A DNA stretch of 64,000 nt from CAWCDJ01 sp963796485 (lineage in GTDB: Bacteria > Acidobacteriota > Terriglobia > Bryobacterales > Bryobacteraceae), in assembly GCA_963796485.1 (NCBI GenBank), contig CAWCLV010000012.1, positions 310,001 through 374,000 on the forward strand. The letters are read 5' to 3'. The number at the start of each line of letters is the position of its first letter. Positions within the stretch are counted from its first letter, which is position 1. This document shows positions 18,037 to 26,427 of this stretch, piece by piece. Position numbers and translations under genes: made by a program. Under the pieces are notes generated by a model. That model was not told where the DNA came from. It did no database searches and saw only the letters and a program-made list of their open reading frames with translations.

Positions 18037-19722
18037 ATGTCCAAATCCAGCACCGAGGATCGCACGAGAATCAATCGCCGGCGCGCGCTACTTCTGCCGG
18101 CGGCGGCAATGGGCTCCGCACTGGCCTTGCCGGCCCAGGCATCCGACAGTACCAAGATCGCGGCGCACCAGGCTCCGGGCGCCTGCTCGACGCCCCGTTC
18201 GGCGGTTGCGAAGACACAGTATGGAAAAGTCCGCGGGTTCCTGGATGCGGGCGTCCTGACATTTAAGGGAATTCCGTACGGGCAAAACACCACCGGGGAA
18301 AACCGCTGGCTTCCGGCCAAGCCTCCCAAGCCGTGGGGCGACGAGTACCCCGCGCTGATCTACGGAGCCAATTGTCCTCAGCGCCTGCACGACTACACGG
18401 CGATCGAACAATCCTTCCTGTTTGACTGGGACGACGGCTACATGAGCGAAGACATGCTCAAGTTGAACGTCTGGACGCCCTCCCTCACCGGCAAGCGTCC
18501 GGTGCTGGTCTACTTTCATGGCGGCGGCTTCACCTTCGGCTCCGCTTATGAACTGCCTTCGCAGGAGGGTGCGCAGTTGGCCCGGCACCACGATGCCGTT
18601 TCTGTAACGGTCAATCATCGCCTCAACCTGCTCGGATACCTCGACGTGTCCGAGATCGGCGGACCGGCATATGCCGATTCGGCAAACGCAGGCATGATCG
18701 ACCTGGTGGCGGCGCTTCGCTGGATACGCGAGAACATTGCCAATTTCGGCGGCGATCCGGACGCGGTCATGATCTATGGGCAGTCGGGCGGCGGATCCAA
18801 GGTCACTTGTCTGATGGGCATGCCCTCGGCCGCGGGACTGTTCCATCGGGCATCGGTGCAATCCGGCGGAGGCAGCAATCTCCCCGGCATCGAGCCGTCC
18901 AAAGAGCTGTCCAGGCAATTGATGAAAGAGCTGGGCCTGCGCCCCAACGACCTCGCTTCGCTGCAGAAGATGGAATGGGCCAGACTGAACGCGGCCGGCA
19001 ATGCCGCCATCGCGAAACTCAGTCCGCGGACGCAGGGCATGCCGGGGCCAGGCGGGCCTCCGGGCGCCAGGCCGCGAGTCGGGTGGTCGCCCAGCGTGGA
19101 CGGCCGCATTGTGACCCTGCGCGCTTTCTACGATGTTGCCCCGGAGATTTCGAAGAATGTGCCGATGTTGATCGGCAGCGTCAGCGAGGAAGGGAATTCG
19201 ATGAAATCACGTCCGAGCGAAGCGGAGTGGCATGCCACCCTTTCCCGGACGCTGGGAGAGACCAGGGCGACAGCCCTGATCGCGGCGATGAAGAGGGCGC
19301 ACCCGGAGAAGAGCATTCGCACCCTGTCCTACGGCGTGAATGGTCTCACCGCCCGGAACAACGTGCAGCGGATGGTGAAGCTGAAATACGAGCAGAAGGG
19401 AGCGCCGGTGTATCAGTATTACTTCACGTGGCAATCGCCCATGCTGGAGGATGCGGGCGCCTGGCATACCGCCGAACTGCAGTTCTGCTTCGATAATACG
19501 AAGCGCTGCGAACAGGGCACGGGCAACACACCGGAGGCGCAGGCCCTGGCGAAGACGATGGCTACCGCGTGGGTGAATTTCGCCCGCACCGGCAATCCCA
19601 GTCAGCCGGGATTGACCTGGACGCCGAGCGATCCGATTCGCTGCCGGACGATGGTGTTCGATAACCGCTGCCGCATGTTGGACGATCCGGAAGGCGAGGT
19701 GCGACGGATCCTGCTAAGCTGA
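18037..19722 (+). CDS. Exported type-B carboxylesterase
   Basis: Serine esterase of 561 residues, the normal family length. A Tat-like leader (TRINRRRALLLPAAAMG) precedes the catalytic domain. FKGIPYGQNTTGENRW is the conserved N-terminal family motif. YFHGGGFTFGS forms the oxyanion hole, and GQSGGGSK contains the nucleophilic Ser. The catalytic His is likely in GAWHTAELQF, and a Glu/Asp between these completes the triad. GAGAGGAGA lies five bases before the ATG. Two fragments of other carboxylesterases flank it. Natural substrates may be aryl or acyl esters of plant origin, but this is not determined. Confidence 0.93.
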   Translation: MSKSSTEDRTRINRRRALLLPAAAMGSALALPAQASDSTKIAAHQAPGACSTPRSAVAKTQYGKVRGFLDAGVLTFKGIPYGQNTTGENRWLPAKPPKPWGDEYPALIYGANCPQRLHDYTAIEQSFLFDWDDGYMSEDMLKLNVWTPSLTGKRPVLVYFHGGGFTFGSAYELPSQEGAQLARHHDAVSVTVNHRLNLLGYLDVSEIGGPAYADSANAGMIDLVAALRWIRENIANFGGDPDAVMIYGQSGGGSKVTCLMGMPSAAGLFHRASVQSGGGSNLPGIEPSKELSRQLMKELGLRPNDLASLQKMEWARLNAAGNAAIAKLSPRTQGMPGPGGPPGARPRVGWSPSVDGRIVTLRAFYDVAPEISKNVPMLIGSVSEEGNSMKSRPSEAEWHATLSRTLGETRATALIAAMKRAHPEKSIRTLSYGVNGLTARNNVQRMVKLKYEQKGAPVYQYYFTWQSPMLEDAGAWHTAELQFCFDNTKRCEQGTGNTPEAQALAKTMATAWVNFARTGNPSQPGLTWTPSDPIRCRTMVFDNRCRMLDDPEGEVRRILLS

Positions 19723-19794
19723 CGCGGAAAACCGATGAGACTCATCCTGCTATCGGGCGTGCCGGCATGCGGCGCGCCGGGCGCGAGCGGCAGG

Positions 19795-19884
19795 TTCGGC
19801 GGCGGCGCCGGCAAGGTCGCGATCTTCGGCGATTCGGCGGGCTCGCTGGAGATCAACGTACTGACGGCCTCGGATCTGACCGAT
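19795..19884 (+). pseudogene. Nucleophile-elbow fragment of a type-B carboxylesterase
   Basis: Encodes FGGGAGKVAIFGDSAGSLEI followed by NVLTASDLTD, clearly the strand-turn-helix around the active Ser of a type-B carboxylesterase (consensus FGGDPxxVTIFGxSAG). Only about 30 residues survive, directly behind the stop of the intact carboxylesterase and ahead of the GH54 gene. It is more like canonical members (GDSAG) than the neighbour (GQSGG), so it is not a tail duplication of that gene. Confidence 0.7.
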
Positions 19885-19918
19885 CGAAGCCCGATCGACA
19901 AAGCAACACAGGATAAAC

Positions 19919-22900
19919 ATGAAAACGAGAAACCACGTTGTGCTTATGGTCGCCGGATCGCTCATGCTGATTGGCGCCGCGCTTACGATGGCCCAACAGG
20001 CCGGCATGGGACGAGATGTCGCTCCGCCCAGGCCGAAAGGCCCATGTGACATCTACGCCGCGGCCGGCGACCCGTGCGTGGCCGCCCACAGCACCGCACG
20101 CGCGCTCTATGCCTCCTACAACGGCCCGCTCTACCAGGTTCTGCGCCAGTCGGATGGCAAGACCCTGGACATCGGCGTGGTCCAGCCCGTCGCGTCGCCG
20201 GTCCCGGATGCGGGCGGCTACGCCAAGGCGGCCGCGCAGGATGCGTTCTGCGCCAACACGTATTGCTGGATCAGCATCGTCTACGACCAATCCCCCAAGC
20301 ACAACGACCTCATGCAGGCGCCCCGCGGCGGATTCAGCGGTCCGTCCATGGGTGGGTTTAACAACCTCCCGATCGCCGGCATGGCGCCGGTTACGATCAT
20401 GGGCCACAAGGCTTACGGCGTCTTCATCGCGCCGGGCATGGGCCTCCGCCAGAACAACGCGAAGGGCACCGCGGTCGATGACCAGGCAGAGGGGCAGTAC
20501 TGGGTCATCAACGGCCGCCACTACAACTCCGGCTGCTGCTTCGACTACGGCAACGCCGAGATCGACAGCCGTGACGACGACAACGGCACCATGGAAACCA
20601 CCTACTACGGCAATGCCACCCCCTGGTATCACGGAAACCCTCCCGGCCCGTGGATCATGACCGACCAGGAGAACAACCTGGTCGGTTGCGTCAACCCGGA
20701 TGGATCCAAACTCTGCGCAAACCTTCCCAGCGTCAACTGGCGATTCGTAACCGCGATGGCCAAAGGCGAGCCGCACCACTGGACCACCCTGGGCGGAGAC
20801 GCGCAGCGGGGCGCCCTGTCGGTCATGTTCGACGGACCTCGCGTCGACATCACCTATGACCCGATGCGCAAGCAGGGGGCCATCCTCCTGGGCAACGGCG
20901 GTGACAACAGCATCGGCTCGCAAGGCACCTTCTATGAAGGCGCGATGACGGCCGCAGGCACCTTCCCTTCGGACGCCACGGACCAGTTGGTGCAGGCCAA
21001 CGTCGTAGCTGCCGGGTACGATGTGCCGCGGCTCAGCCTGGCGCCGGCGTCAACAACGGCCACGCCGCCGGGACTCCAGACATTCTCACCGGGGTCCTCG
21101 CAGAACACCACCCTGACGTTCACCAACACCACGGGCGCGCCTGTAGCGCGCGTTACGCTGAGCATTGCCGTGCCCAAGCAGTGGAACTCCGCCGTTCCGG
21201 GCTCCAACAAGACCTCGGTAACGATCCCCGGCCCGGTCGCACCCGGCACCGGCGTGAGCGCGACCTTCCAGGTGACCTCGGGGCCGGCGGCGTTCAACGG
21301 CGACCTGGTGGGCAATGCCCAGTGGACCAACCAGACGAGCGGCGCGAAGCAATCCGAGACCACGGTTGAGAAGGTACGGAACGTCAGCCCGATCAAGATC
21401 AACGAGTTCCGCATCAGCGCCGGTTCTGCCGGCAACTCGACCGACTCGTTCATCGAACTCTACAACGCCGGTTCCCGCAGCATCGACCTCTCTAATTGGA
21501 CCCTGACCGAACATCCGACCCAGCAGGCCATCTTCTCGGCGGTGAGGATCCCGGGCGGAACGCGTCTGGCGGCCGGCGGCTTCTACCTGCTTGGCCTCGC
21601 CAACTCCGGGCTGGCGGTCCCCGCGCACCAGGGCGATACCACCATCCACCTCCGGAGCACGACCGGCATGAACGTCGACGATTCGATCAGCGTCGACACC
21701 GGCGCCGGAATGGAGACCCGCAAGATCGTACGCGTCGGGACTGCGGCCGGCGACCACACCACAGTGTGGCAGCCACTCCCCGACGGTCCGGTGATCAAGA
21801 TCCCCGCCGGCTCGAGCAGCGTGCCGGTCGCGAGCGTAAGCGGCTTCGTGCCCGGTGAGAAGATCGCCATCGGCTACGGCGCCACCTACCCCACCGTCGC
21901 AAAGGACCTGGAGCGGTACGAGGTAGCCACGGTCACCTCGGTCGGCAAGCCGGGCACGCAAGCCTTCCTGGGGGCGGACGCGCCCGCCGGCGCGACCAAC
22001 ATCAAGGTGACGTCCGTCGCCAACATCTCGGCCGGTGACAAGCTCCGGTTGGACATCGACAGCGTCGGCCATGGGGTCGAAACAGTCACCGTTGCGCGCG
22101 TCGGCACGCAGGCGAGCCGCGGAGCACTCGCGGCTGAAGCCGGCGCCGGCGCGACCAATATCAGAGTCCAGGTCCGCGGCATGAACGGTTTCGCCGCCGG
22201 CGACAAAATGACCGTTGGCACCCCCGCGAACCACGAAATCGTCAGCATCACCGCGGTCGGCGCAGCGAGTCCGGGTGGCGCCGTCGTCGAGTTCACGCCG
22301 GCCCTCGCCAAGCCGCATCGAAGCCGCGAACTTGTGGTGGCTCAGGGCACGGGCCTCGATCTGGCCGCCCCGCTGAAGTTCAACCATGCGGCCAACCTCC
22401 CCTTCAGCGTGAGGGGAACGGGGATCGGCTTCCGGCCGGAGACGGCCTTCTCCCATGCGAGCAACGAGCCGGTCCAACCGCTCGGCACCGGCATTACGCT
22501 CGATAGCCCCCTGGCGAAAGATCACGCGATCGACGCGGCGGTGCGTGACGCCGCGGTCACGACCGCGGGCTACGAAGGGACTCCGGCGCCCAACCAGTGG
22601 TTCGGGGGCCCCGCCCTCTCCCCCGTCGCCGGCAGCATAGTGCTGCGGGACGCCGCCGGCCTGGTGGTCGACAGCCTCAACTACGGCGGCCTCGTCGACC
22701 CATGGGCCGCCGAGGGTTACCAGTCCGCCTCCGGATCGGGGCAGAGCGGCTGCCACGTAGCTGCGCCCGGCCCGGGCAGGGGCTTCGGGCGGTTCGGTCC
22801 GCCCGCCGGCGCGACCAATCGAAGCGCGGGCCGCTTCCCGGACGGCGCAGACACCGACAGCAACTGCACCGATTTCCTGTTGCAGGCCGCTACCACCCTG

Positions 22901-23365
22901 CCTGCCGGTTCGGCTGCCGGCGCGATCAATATCAAAGTCGCCGGCGTGGCGGACTTTGCGACCGGCCAGAGCATCATGATCGATACGGGCGCGAACCTCG
23001 AGACCGCCGTCATTGCTAAAGTCGGCACGGCAGGCGCCACCACGGCGGCCGCCGCCACCGGCGTGGGCACGACCGTCATCCCTGTCGCCGGCGCGATGGG
23101 GTTTTCCAGCGGCCAGACCATCACCATTGACGGCGGCGCGAACCAGGAGACCGCGGTTGTCGCATCCGCCAACTTCTTCGGCAGAGGCGGACCTTCCATC
23201 ACCGTCACCGCTCCGCTCGCGTTTGCGCACGCGGCCGGCGCCCAGGTCTCCGGCACCGGCATCACCCTCACCGCCGCGTTGACCCGGGCGCATGCCGGCG
23301 AGACGCAGGTCGCCGTCGACGTCCCCACGCCCGGTGCGCCCAACCGGTATCACAGGTCCAGGTAG
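19919..23365 (+). CDS. GH54 alpha-L-arabinofuranosidase with NEW3-like, lamin-tail-like and repeat modules
   Basis: 1148-residue secreted protein with a signal peptide to about residue 28. Residues 40-370 match GH54 (AbfB): GPCDIYAAAGDPCVAAHST, HYNSGCCFDYGNAE and GPWIMTDQENNLVG. E251 and D329 (GNGGDNS) correspond to the catalytic pair E221/D297 of the Aspergillus kawachii enzyme. The Cys pairs 43/53 and 111/116 and the vicinal 206/207 are also kept. A NEW3-like beta-sandwich spans about 373-480. From about 490 a lamin-tail-like domain begins (IKINEFRISAG, FIELYNAGS) and its second half appears only after 880 (VLRDAAGLVVDSLNYGG, DTDSNCTDF). Between and after these halves lie about six modules of 40-60 residues (GATNIKV..., G(D/Q)x(I/L)xID, ETAxVxxVG). 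The arabinose-binding CBM42 of fungal enzymes is absent. Only a weak AGGA precedes the ATG. Confidence 0.88.
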   Translation: MKTRNHVVLMVAGSLMLIGAALTMAQQAGMGRDVAPPRPKGPCDIYAAAGDPCVAAHSTARALYASYNGPLYQVLRQSDGKTLDIGVVQPVASPVPDAGGYAKAAAQDAFCANTYCWISIVYDQSPKHNDLMQAPRGGFSGPSMGGFNNLPIAGMAPVTIMGHKAYGVFIAPGMGLRQNNAKGTAVDDQAEGQYWVINGRHYNSGCCFDYGNAEIDSRDDDNGTMETTYYGNATPWYHGNPPGPWIMTDQENNLVGCVNPDGSKLCANLPSVNWRFVTAMAKGEPHHWTTLGGDAQRGALSVMFDGPRVDITYDPMRKQGAILLGNGGDNSIGSQGTFYEGAMTAAGTFPSDATDQLVQANVVAAGYDVPRLSLAPASTTATPPGLQTFSPGSSQNTTLTFTNTTGAPVARVTLSIAVPKQWNSAVPGSNKTSVTIPGPVAPGTGVSATFQVTSGPAAFNGDLVGNAQWTNQTSGAKQSETTVEKVRNVSPIKINEFRISAGSAGNSTDSFIELYNAGSRSIDLSNWTLTEHPTQQAIFSAVRIPGGTRLAAGGFYLLGLANSGLAVPAHQGDTTIHLRSTTGMNVDDSISVDTGAGMETRKIVRVGTAAGDHTTVWQPLPDGPVIKIPAGSSSVPVASVSGFVPGEKIAIGYGATYPTVAKDLERYEVATVTSVGKPGTQAFLGADAPAGATNIKVTSVANISAGDKLRLDIDSVGHGVETVTVARVGTQASRGALAAEAGAGATNIRVQVRGMNGFAAGDKMTVGTPANHEIVSITAVGAASPGGAVVEFTPALAKPHRSRELVVAQGTGLDLAAPLKFNHAANLPFSVRGTGIGFRPETAFSHASNEPVQPLGTGITLDSPLAKDHAIDAAVRDAAVTTAGYEGTPAPNQWFGGPALSPVAGSIVLRDAAGLVVDSLNYGGLVDPWAAEGYQSASGSGQSGCHVAAPGPGRGFGRFGPPAGATNRSAGRFPDGADTDSNCTDFLLQAATTLPAGSAAGAINIKVAGVADFATGQSIMIDTGANLETAVIAKVGTAGATTAAAATGVGTTVIPVAGAMGFSSGQTITIDGGANQETAVVASANFFGRGGPSITVTAPLAFAHAAGAQVSGTGITLTAALTRAHAGETQVAVDVPTPGAPNRYHRSR

Positions 23366-23468
23366 AGGGCGACAGAAGGCACACGTAACGGATGCCGGAA
23401 TCGAGTTGATTGCTGCCCAGTGGTGCTGAGGCTCAAAAATAGCTTCGGCAGAAGGTTTGGATGCTAGG

Positions 23469-23765
23469 CTAATCCGGGCGCGGTTCTGATGCGGGGCCGC
23501 AGCGCGCCTCGAACGCCTCCGTGAGGGCCGACTTCGACATCGTGCCCGACGCCACCGAGAGCACCAGATCGACCAACTCGTCCTCGCTGAAGTCAGGCTC
23601 CCAATCGTTGATCAGCAGGAATGTGATGGCGGCGTTCGCGCCCGTCCGCTTGTCGCCGTCCACGAATGGGTGGTTCTGGCAGATGTGGAAGAGGTAGGCC
23701 GCAGCCATGCATGGAAGGGACGAGTGCAGGAACTGCCCGCCGAAAGTCGCCATAGGCGTGGCCAC
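23469..23765 (-). pseudogene. N-terminally truncated Doc/Fic toxin
   Basis: Encodes the C-terminal two thirds of a death-on-curing (Doc) protein. MAAAYLFHICQNHPFVDGDK followed by RTGANA is the Fic motif HPFxx(G)(N/D)KRT, and FSEDELVDLVLSVASGTMSK is the helical end. The first 40-45 residues of a normal Doc (ALHERL-type helix and LLESALARP region) are missing, since homology stops at ATFGGQFLH. No antitoxin gene is adjacent. An internal ATG could still give a 98-residue product, so residual activity cannot be ruled out. It abuts the recombinase tail on the other strand. Confidence 0.7.
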
Positions 23766-23782
23766 GGCCGATTCGAGGCCAG

Positions 23783-23986
23783 CAGGTCATCCAGACCGGC
23801 CACTCGCAGGTGTCCACCACACGCCGCTACACCCACGTGCCGGTCGAGGTGACGAAGGCGGCGGTCACGGGGTTGGAGACACTGTTCGAGATCACGCGCG
23901 TGAAGCGGAAGGTGGAAGAAGAAAAGAAGCGTGTGGCCACAGAGCAGGTTCCCACGAAGCAGATCCCCGCACAGCAGGTCCAGTAG
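23783..23986 (+). pseudogene. C-terminal tail of a tyrosine recombinase/integrase
   Basis: The frame reads TGHSQVSTTRRYTHVPVEVT and KAAVTGLETLF to a TAG stop. This is the last catalytic box of phage-type integrases, with the conserved (L/T)GH and the Tyr nucleophile in RRYTHV. The core-binding domain and the first Arg box are gone, so it is inactive. It lies 170 bases from the 3' end of a tRNA gene, a favoured integration target, suggesting the remains of an excised or decayed element. Confidence 0.75.
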
Positions 23987-24156
23987 GTCTACCTGATCGG
24001 CGCGGTTGCCCAAATCGACTGCGCCAGTCAGCCTTCACATCCCTCCCGATAACGCCTGGAACGAAGCTCACTTTTGGCTGGTGACTTGACCCGTGACTTG
24101 ACCCCGGCGCATGGCACGGAGCAGCATCTTGGAAGTCTCTTGTTTGTAGGAGTTAT

Positions 24157-24232
24157 GGAGCCACCCGCCGGGATCGAACCGGCGACCTGCTGATTACGAA
24201 TCAGCCGCTCTACCAGCTGAGCTAGGGTGGCC
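24157..24232 (-). tRNA. tRNA-Thr (CGT anticodon)
   Basis: On the minus strand: acceptor GCCACCC pairs with GGGTGGC, D arm GCTC-AGCTGGTA-GAGC, anticodon arm GCTGA-TTCGTAA-TCAGC with anticodon CGT, T arm GCCGG-TTCGATC-CCGGC, discriminator T and an encoded CCA. All stems pair fully. The 3' end faces the integrase remnant. Confidence 0.97.
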
Positions 24233-24314
24233 CTTTTCGAGGGAAGCTGCGAGCACGATAAGCACCGCGTGCGCTGCTTGCCGCGCCCTCAGTCTTTGAT
24301 CTTATCAGATGATC

Positions 24315-24335
24315 GGACCCTTCCGCAGCGGGTCC
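24315..24335 (-). terminator. Hairpin downstream of the keto-disaccharide hydrolase-like gene
   Basis: GGACCC and GGGTCC form a perfect 6-bp stem around a 9-base loop, ten bases after the stop of the leftward gene. There is no U-tract, so this may be a processing or pause site rather than a factor-independent terminator. Confidence 0.35.
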
Positions 24336-24344
24336 ACCCGCCCG

Positions 24345-25049
24345 CTATCTCTCCCGAATCCGGATGTTCCGAAACATCGCCACCGTAAACTGATCGTGTA
24401 ATTGCAGGCCGATCGGGCCGCTCTTCGACCGCGCCGGGTCACCCGCGTATTCTGCTACCACCTGGCCGTTCAGGCGCACCCGGATCAGGTCGTCGCGAGA
24501 CTCGATTTCCATGCTGTTCCATTGGCCGCGGCGTTGTACTCCGATCTTCGCCGGCACGAACGTGTAGACGCTGCCCGACTGGAACTTCTCGCGGTCATCG
24601 TCGATAATCTGGATCTCGTAGCCGATGTGCGCCGGCGTGGTCTTCGGATAGGCCGCCAAATCCGGCCGCTCGGCGTCGCTCTCCCGAATCGCAGTGTGGG
24701 CGCGCGACCGGTCGCGAATCGAAACCCCGCTGTTGCCTCCCGGCGGAATCCAATATTCCAGGTGCAGGTCGTATTGCCGAAACTCCCGCTTGGTGTACAA
24801 CCACGCCTGCCGGTATAACCAACCTTGATAGCGCGTCCGGTCCACCGGCCAGTTGGCCCCGAAGGGATCGGCTGGATTCGGATGCGCACGCTCGCCGAGC
24901 AGCACGCCAGTCTCCATCACCATCCACATTCCGGGACCGCGCACTTCCCAGCCATCCAGGTTCTTGCCGTTGAACAGCGCTTCGTCCCGCTGGTCCGCAC
25001 CCCAGGCACAGCAGGCGGCCAACAATACCAAAACCAGGAGTTTCCGCAC
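24345..25049 (-). CDS. Secreted 3-keto-disaccharide hydrolase-domain protein (DUF1080 family)
   Basis: 234 residues with a Sec signal peptide (MRKLLVLVLLAACCAWGA) and one concanavalin-like jelly roll: EALFNGKNLDGWEVRG at the start, WIPPGGNSGVSIRDRS in the middle, and QWNSMEIESRDDLIRVRLNG near the end, all hallmarks of the DUF1080/3-keto-disaccharide hydrolase family. Members cleave 3-keto-glycosides made by periplasmic glycoside 3-dehydrogenases. It follows the Gfo/Idh/MocA gene by seven bases, so the two are probably co-transcribed and could act in sequence, oxidation then cleavage. Exact substrate not known. Confidence 0.87.
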   Translation of the reverse strand: MRKLLVLVLLAACCAWGADQRDEALFNGKNLDGWEVRGPGMWMVMETGVLLGERAHPNPADPFGANWPVDRTRYQGWLYRQAWLYTKREFRQYDLHLEYWIPPGGNSGVSIRDRSRAHTAIRESDAERPDLAAYPKTTPAHIGYEIQIIDDDREKFQSGSVYTFVPAKIGVQRRGQWNSMEIESRDDLIRVRLNGQVVAEYAGDPARSKSGPIGLQLHDQFTVAMFRNIRIRER

Positions 25050-25056
25050 GATCGCC

Positions 25057-26376
25057 CTAGACTTCCAGTTTCCACGGAGCCCGGTAGTGCAGCTTCATGT
25101 AAGGCTTCATCGCGTCCTGCCTGGCGGTCCAGTTCTGTTCGTCCCAGTCGATCCGGTGCTTGAATCGCATCGAAAGGTTCGCCAGCAGGCACACCGTGGA
25201 TGACCGCACGCAGGTTTCGATATCGCTCGTCGGTTTCTCGCGGCTCTTGATGCACGCCACCCAGTTCTTCCAGTGAGGCAGGTTCATCTCGCGCATTTCC
25301 TTATCGTTTTCCCATGCGGCGGCCTCCACCTTCGATTTCGGATTCGGAATCACCCAGCATCCGCTCCGATTGACGAAGATGGTTCCTTCCGTCCCATGGA
25401 TGGTCGTGCCCGCTCCCTGGTTGCGGCCAAACAGCGGCAGAGGATTGCACGTGCGGCTCTCGTACGTCATGAGAAACTTCGGGTACTGAAACGTCGCTTG
25501 CATCGTATCCGGCGTCTCCACGTTGTCCTGCACGTAAAACTTCCCGCCCAGGGCCTCGATCGCGGTAGGCATCACCTCGCCGAAGCACTGGTGCAGCGGG
25601 TCGATCAGATGCACGCCCCAGTCCGTCATCGCCCCGCCGGCATAGTCCCAGAAATAGCGGAACGTCGGAAATCCCGCGGTCTTCACACCCCAGCGATTGG
25701 CATTGAAAGGAACTTTGGGAGCCGGCCCCAGCCACATGTCCCAGTCCAGGTCCGCGGGAGGAGCGCTGTCCGGCGGATTGCCATAACCCTCGCGCGGCGT
25801 GGACCCGCTCTGGAAGGCATGGCAAAACGTCACGTCCCCAACCGTCCCCGCAGCCACCAGTTCCGCGGCCTTTCGAAAGTACCCGCCCGACCGCTGCATC
25901 GTTCCGGCCTGCACCACGCGTTTGTACTTGCGCGCGGCCTGAACCATCTTCTGGCCTTCTTCCACGAACTTGCTCGCCGGTTTCTCGACCCAGACGTCCT
26001 TGCCAGCCTTGCAGGCCTCCACCGCGATGTACGCATGCCAGTGATCCGGAGTGGAAATACAGACCGCGTCGATCGACTTATCCGCCAGCACCTCGCGAAA
26101 GTCCTTTACGGCCTTCGGCTGAAACCCGTGCTTCCCGGCGGCATCGACGGCGCGCTGGAGATGCGGTTGGTACACATCGCAAACCGCCACCGGCTCCACC
26201 TCGGGAACCTGCATGGCGTATCCGAGATTGCCGGAGCCCATGGCGCCGAGCCCGATGAACCCGACGGCGATGCGGTCGTTCGCCCCTTTGACGCTACCCG
26301 TAAAGAGCGATGTCGTGAAAGCAGCGGCGGTTGCCGAGAGCAATTCCCGCCGAGCGATGGCATTTCGAGAATTCAT
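25057..26376 (-). CDS. Tat-exported Gfo/Idh/MocA oxidoreductase
   Basis: 439 residues. A Tat-like leader (NAIARRELLSATAAAF) precedes an NAD(P)-binding Rossmann domain (RIAVGFIGLGAMGSGNLGYA) with the family EKP motif in WVEKPASKFVEE. The C-terminal beta-sheet domain carries GVHLIDPLHQCFGE. Secreted members of the family retain a bound cofactor and oxidise or isomerise sugars, some at C3. Its co-transcribed partner is a 3-keto-disaccharide hydrolase-like protein, which supports a role in 3-keto-glycoside metabolism. That last step is inference from context. Confidence 0.92.
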   Translation of the reverse strand: MNSRNAIARRELLSATAAAFTTSLFTGSVKGANDRIAVGFIGLGAMGSGNLGYAMQVPEVEPVAVCDVYQPHLQRAVDAAGKHGFQPKAVKDFREVLADKSIDAVCISTPDHWHAYIAVEACKAGKDVWVEKPASKFVEEGQKMVQAARKYKRVVQAGTMQRSGGYFRKAAELVAAGTVGDVTFCHAFQSGSTPREGYGNPPDSAPPADLDWDMWLGPAPKVPFNANRWGVKTAGFPTFRYFWDYAGGAMTDWGVHLIDPLHQCFGEVMPTAIEALGGKFYVQDNVETPDTMQATFQYPKFLMTYESRTCNPLPLFGRNQGAGTTIHGTEGTIFVNRSGCWVIPNPKSKVEAAAWENDKEMREMNLPHWKNWVACIKSREKPTSDIETCVRSSTVCLLANLSMRFKHRIDWDEQNWTARQDAMKPYMKLHYRAPWKLEV

Positions 26377-26427
26377 ACTGAAATGTAAGATACCCGATTT
26401 CTGCCCCCGGTTGGGTTCCAGGTACGG

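Noticed and set aside
21086..23353. Leftward open frame of 755 codons
   Set aside because: Antisense to the repeat part of the GH54 protein, which is GC-rich without stops on the other strand. No ribosome binding site or family resemblance.
24082..24105. GTGACTTGACC repeated twice near the tRNA
   Set aside because: Only two short copies, with no relation to the tRNA end. Not convincing as an attachment site.
24157..24232. Second copy of the tRNA 3' end as an attR site
   Set aside because: Looked for the T-arm/acceptor sequence elsewhere in the window by eye and found none, so island borders cannot be claimed.
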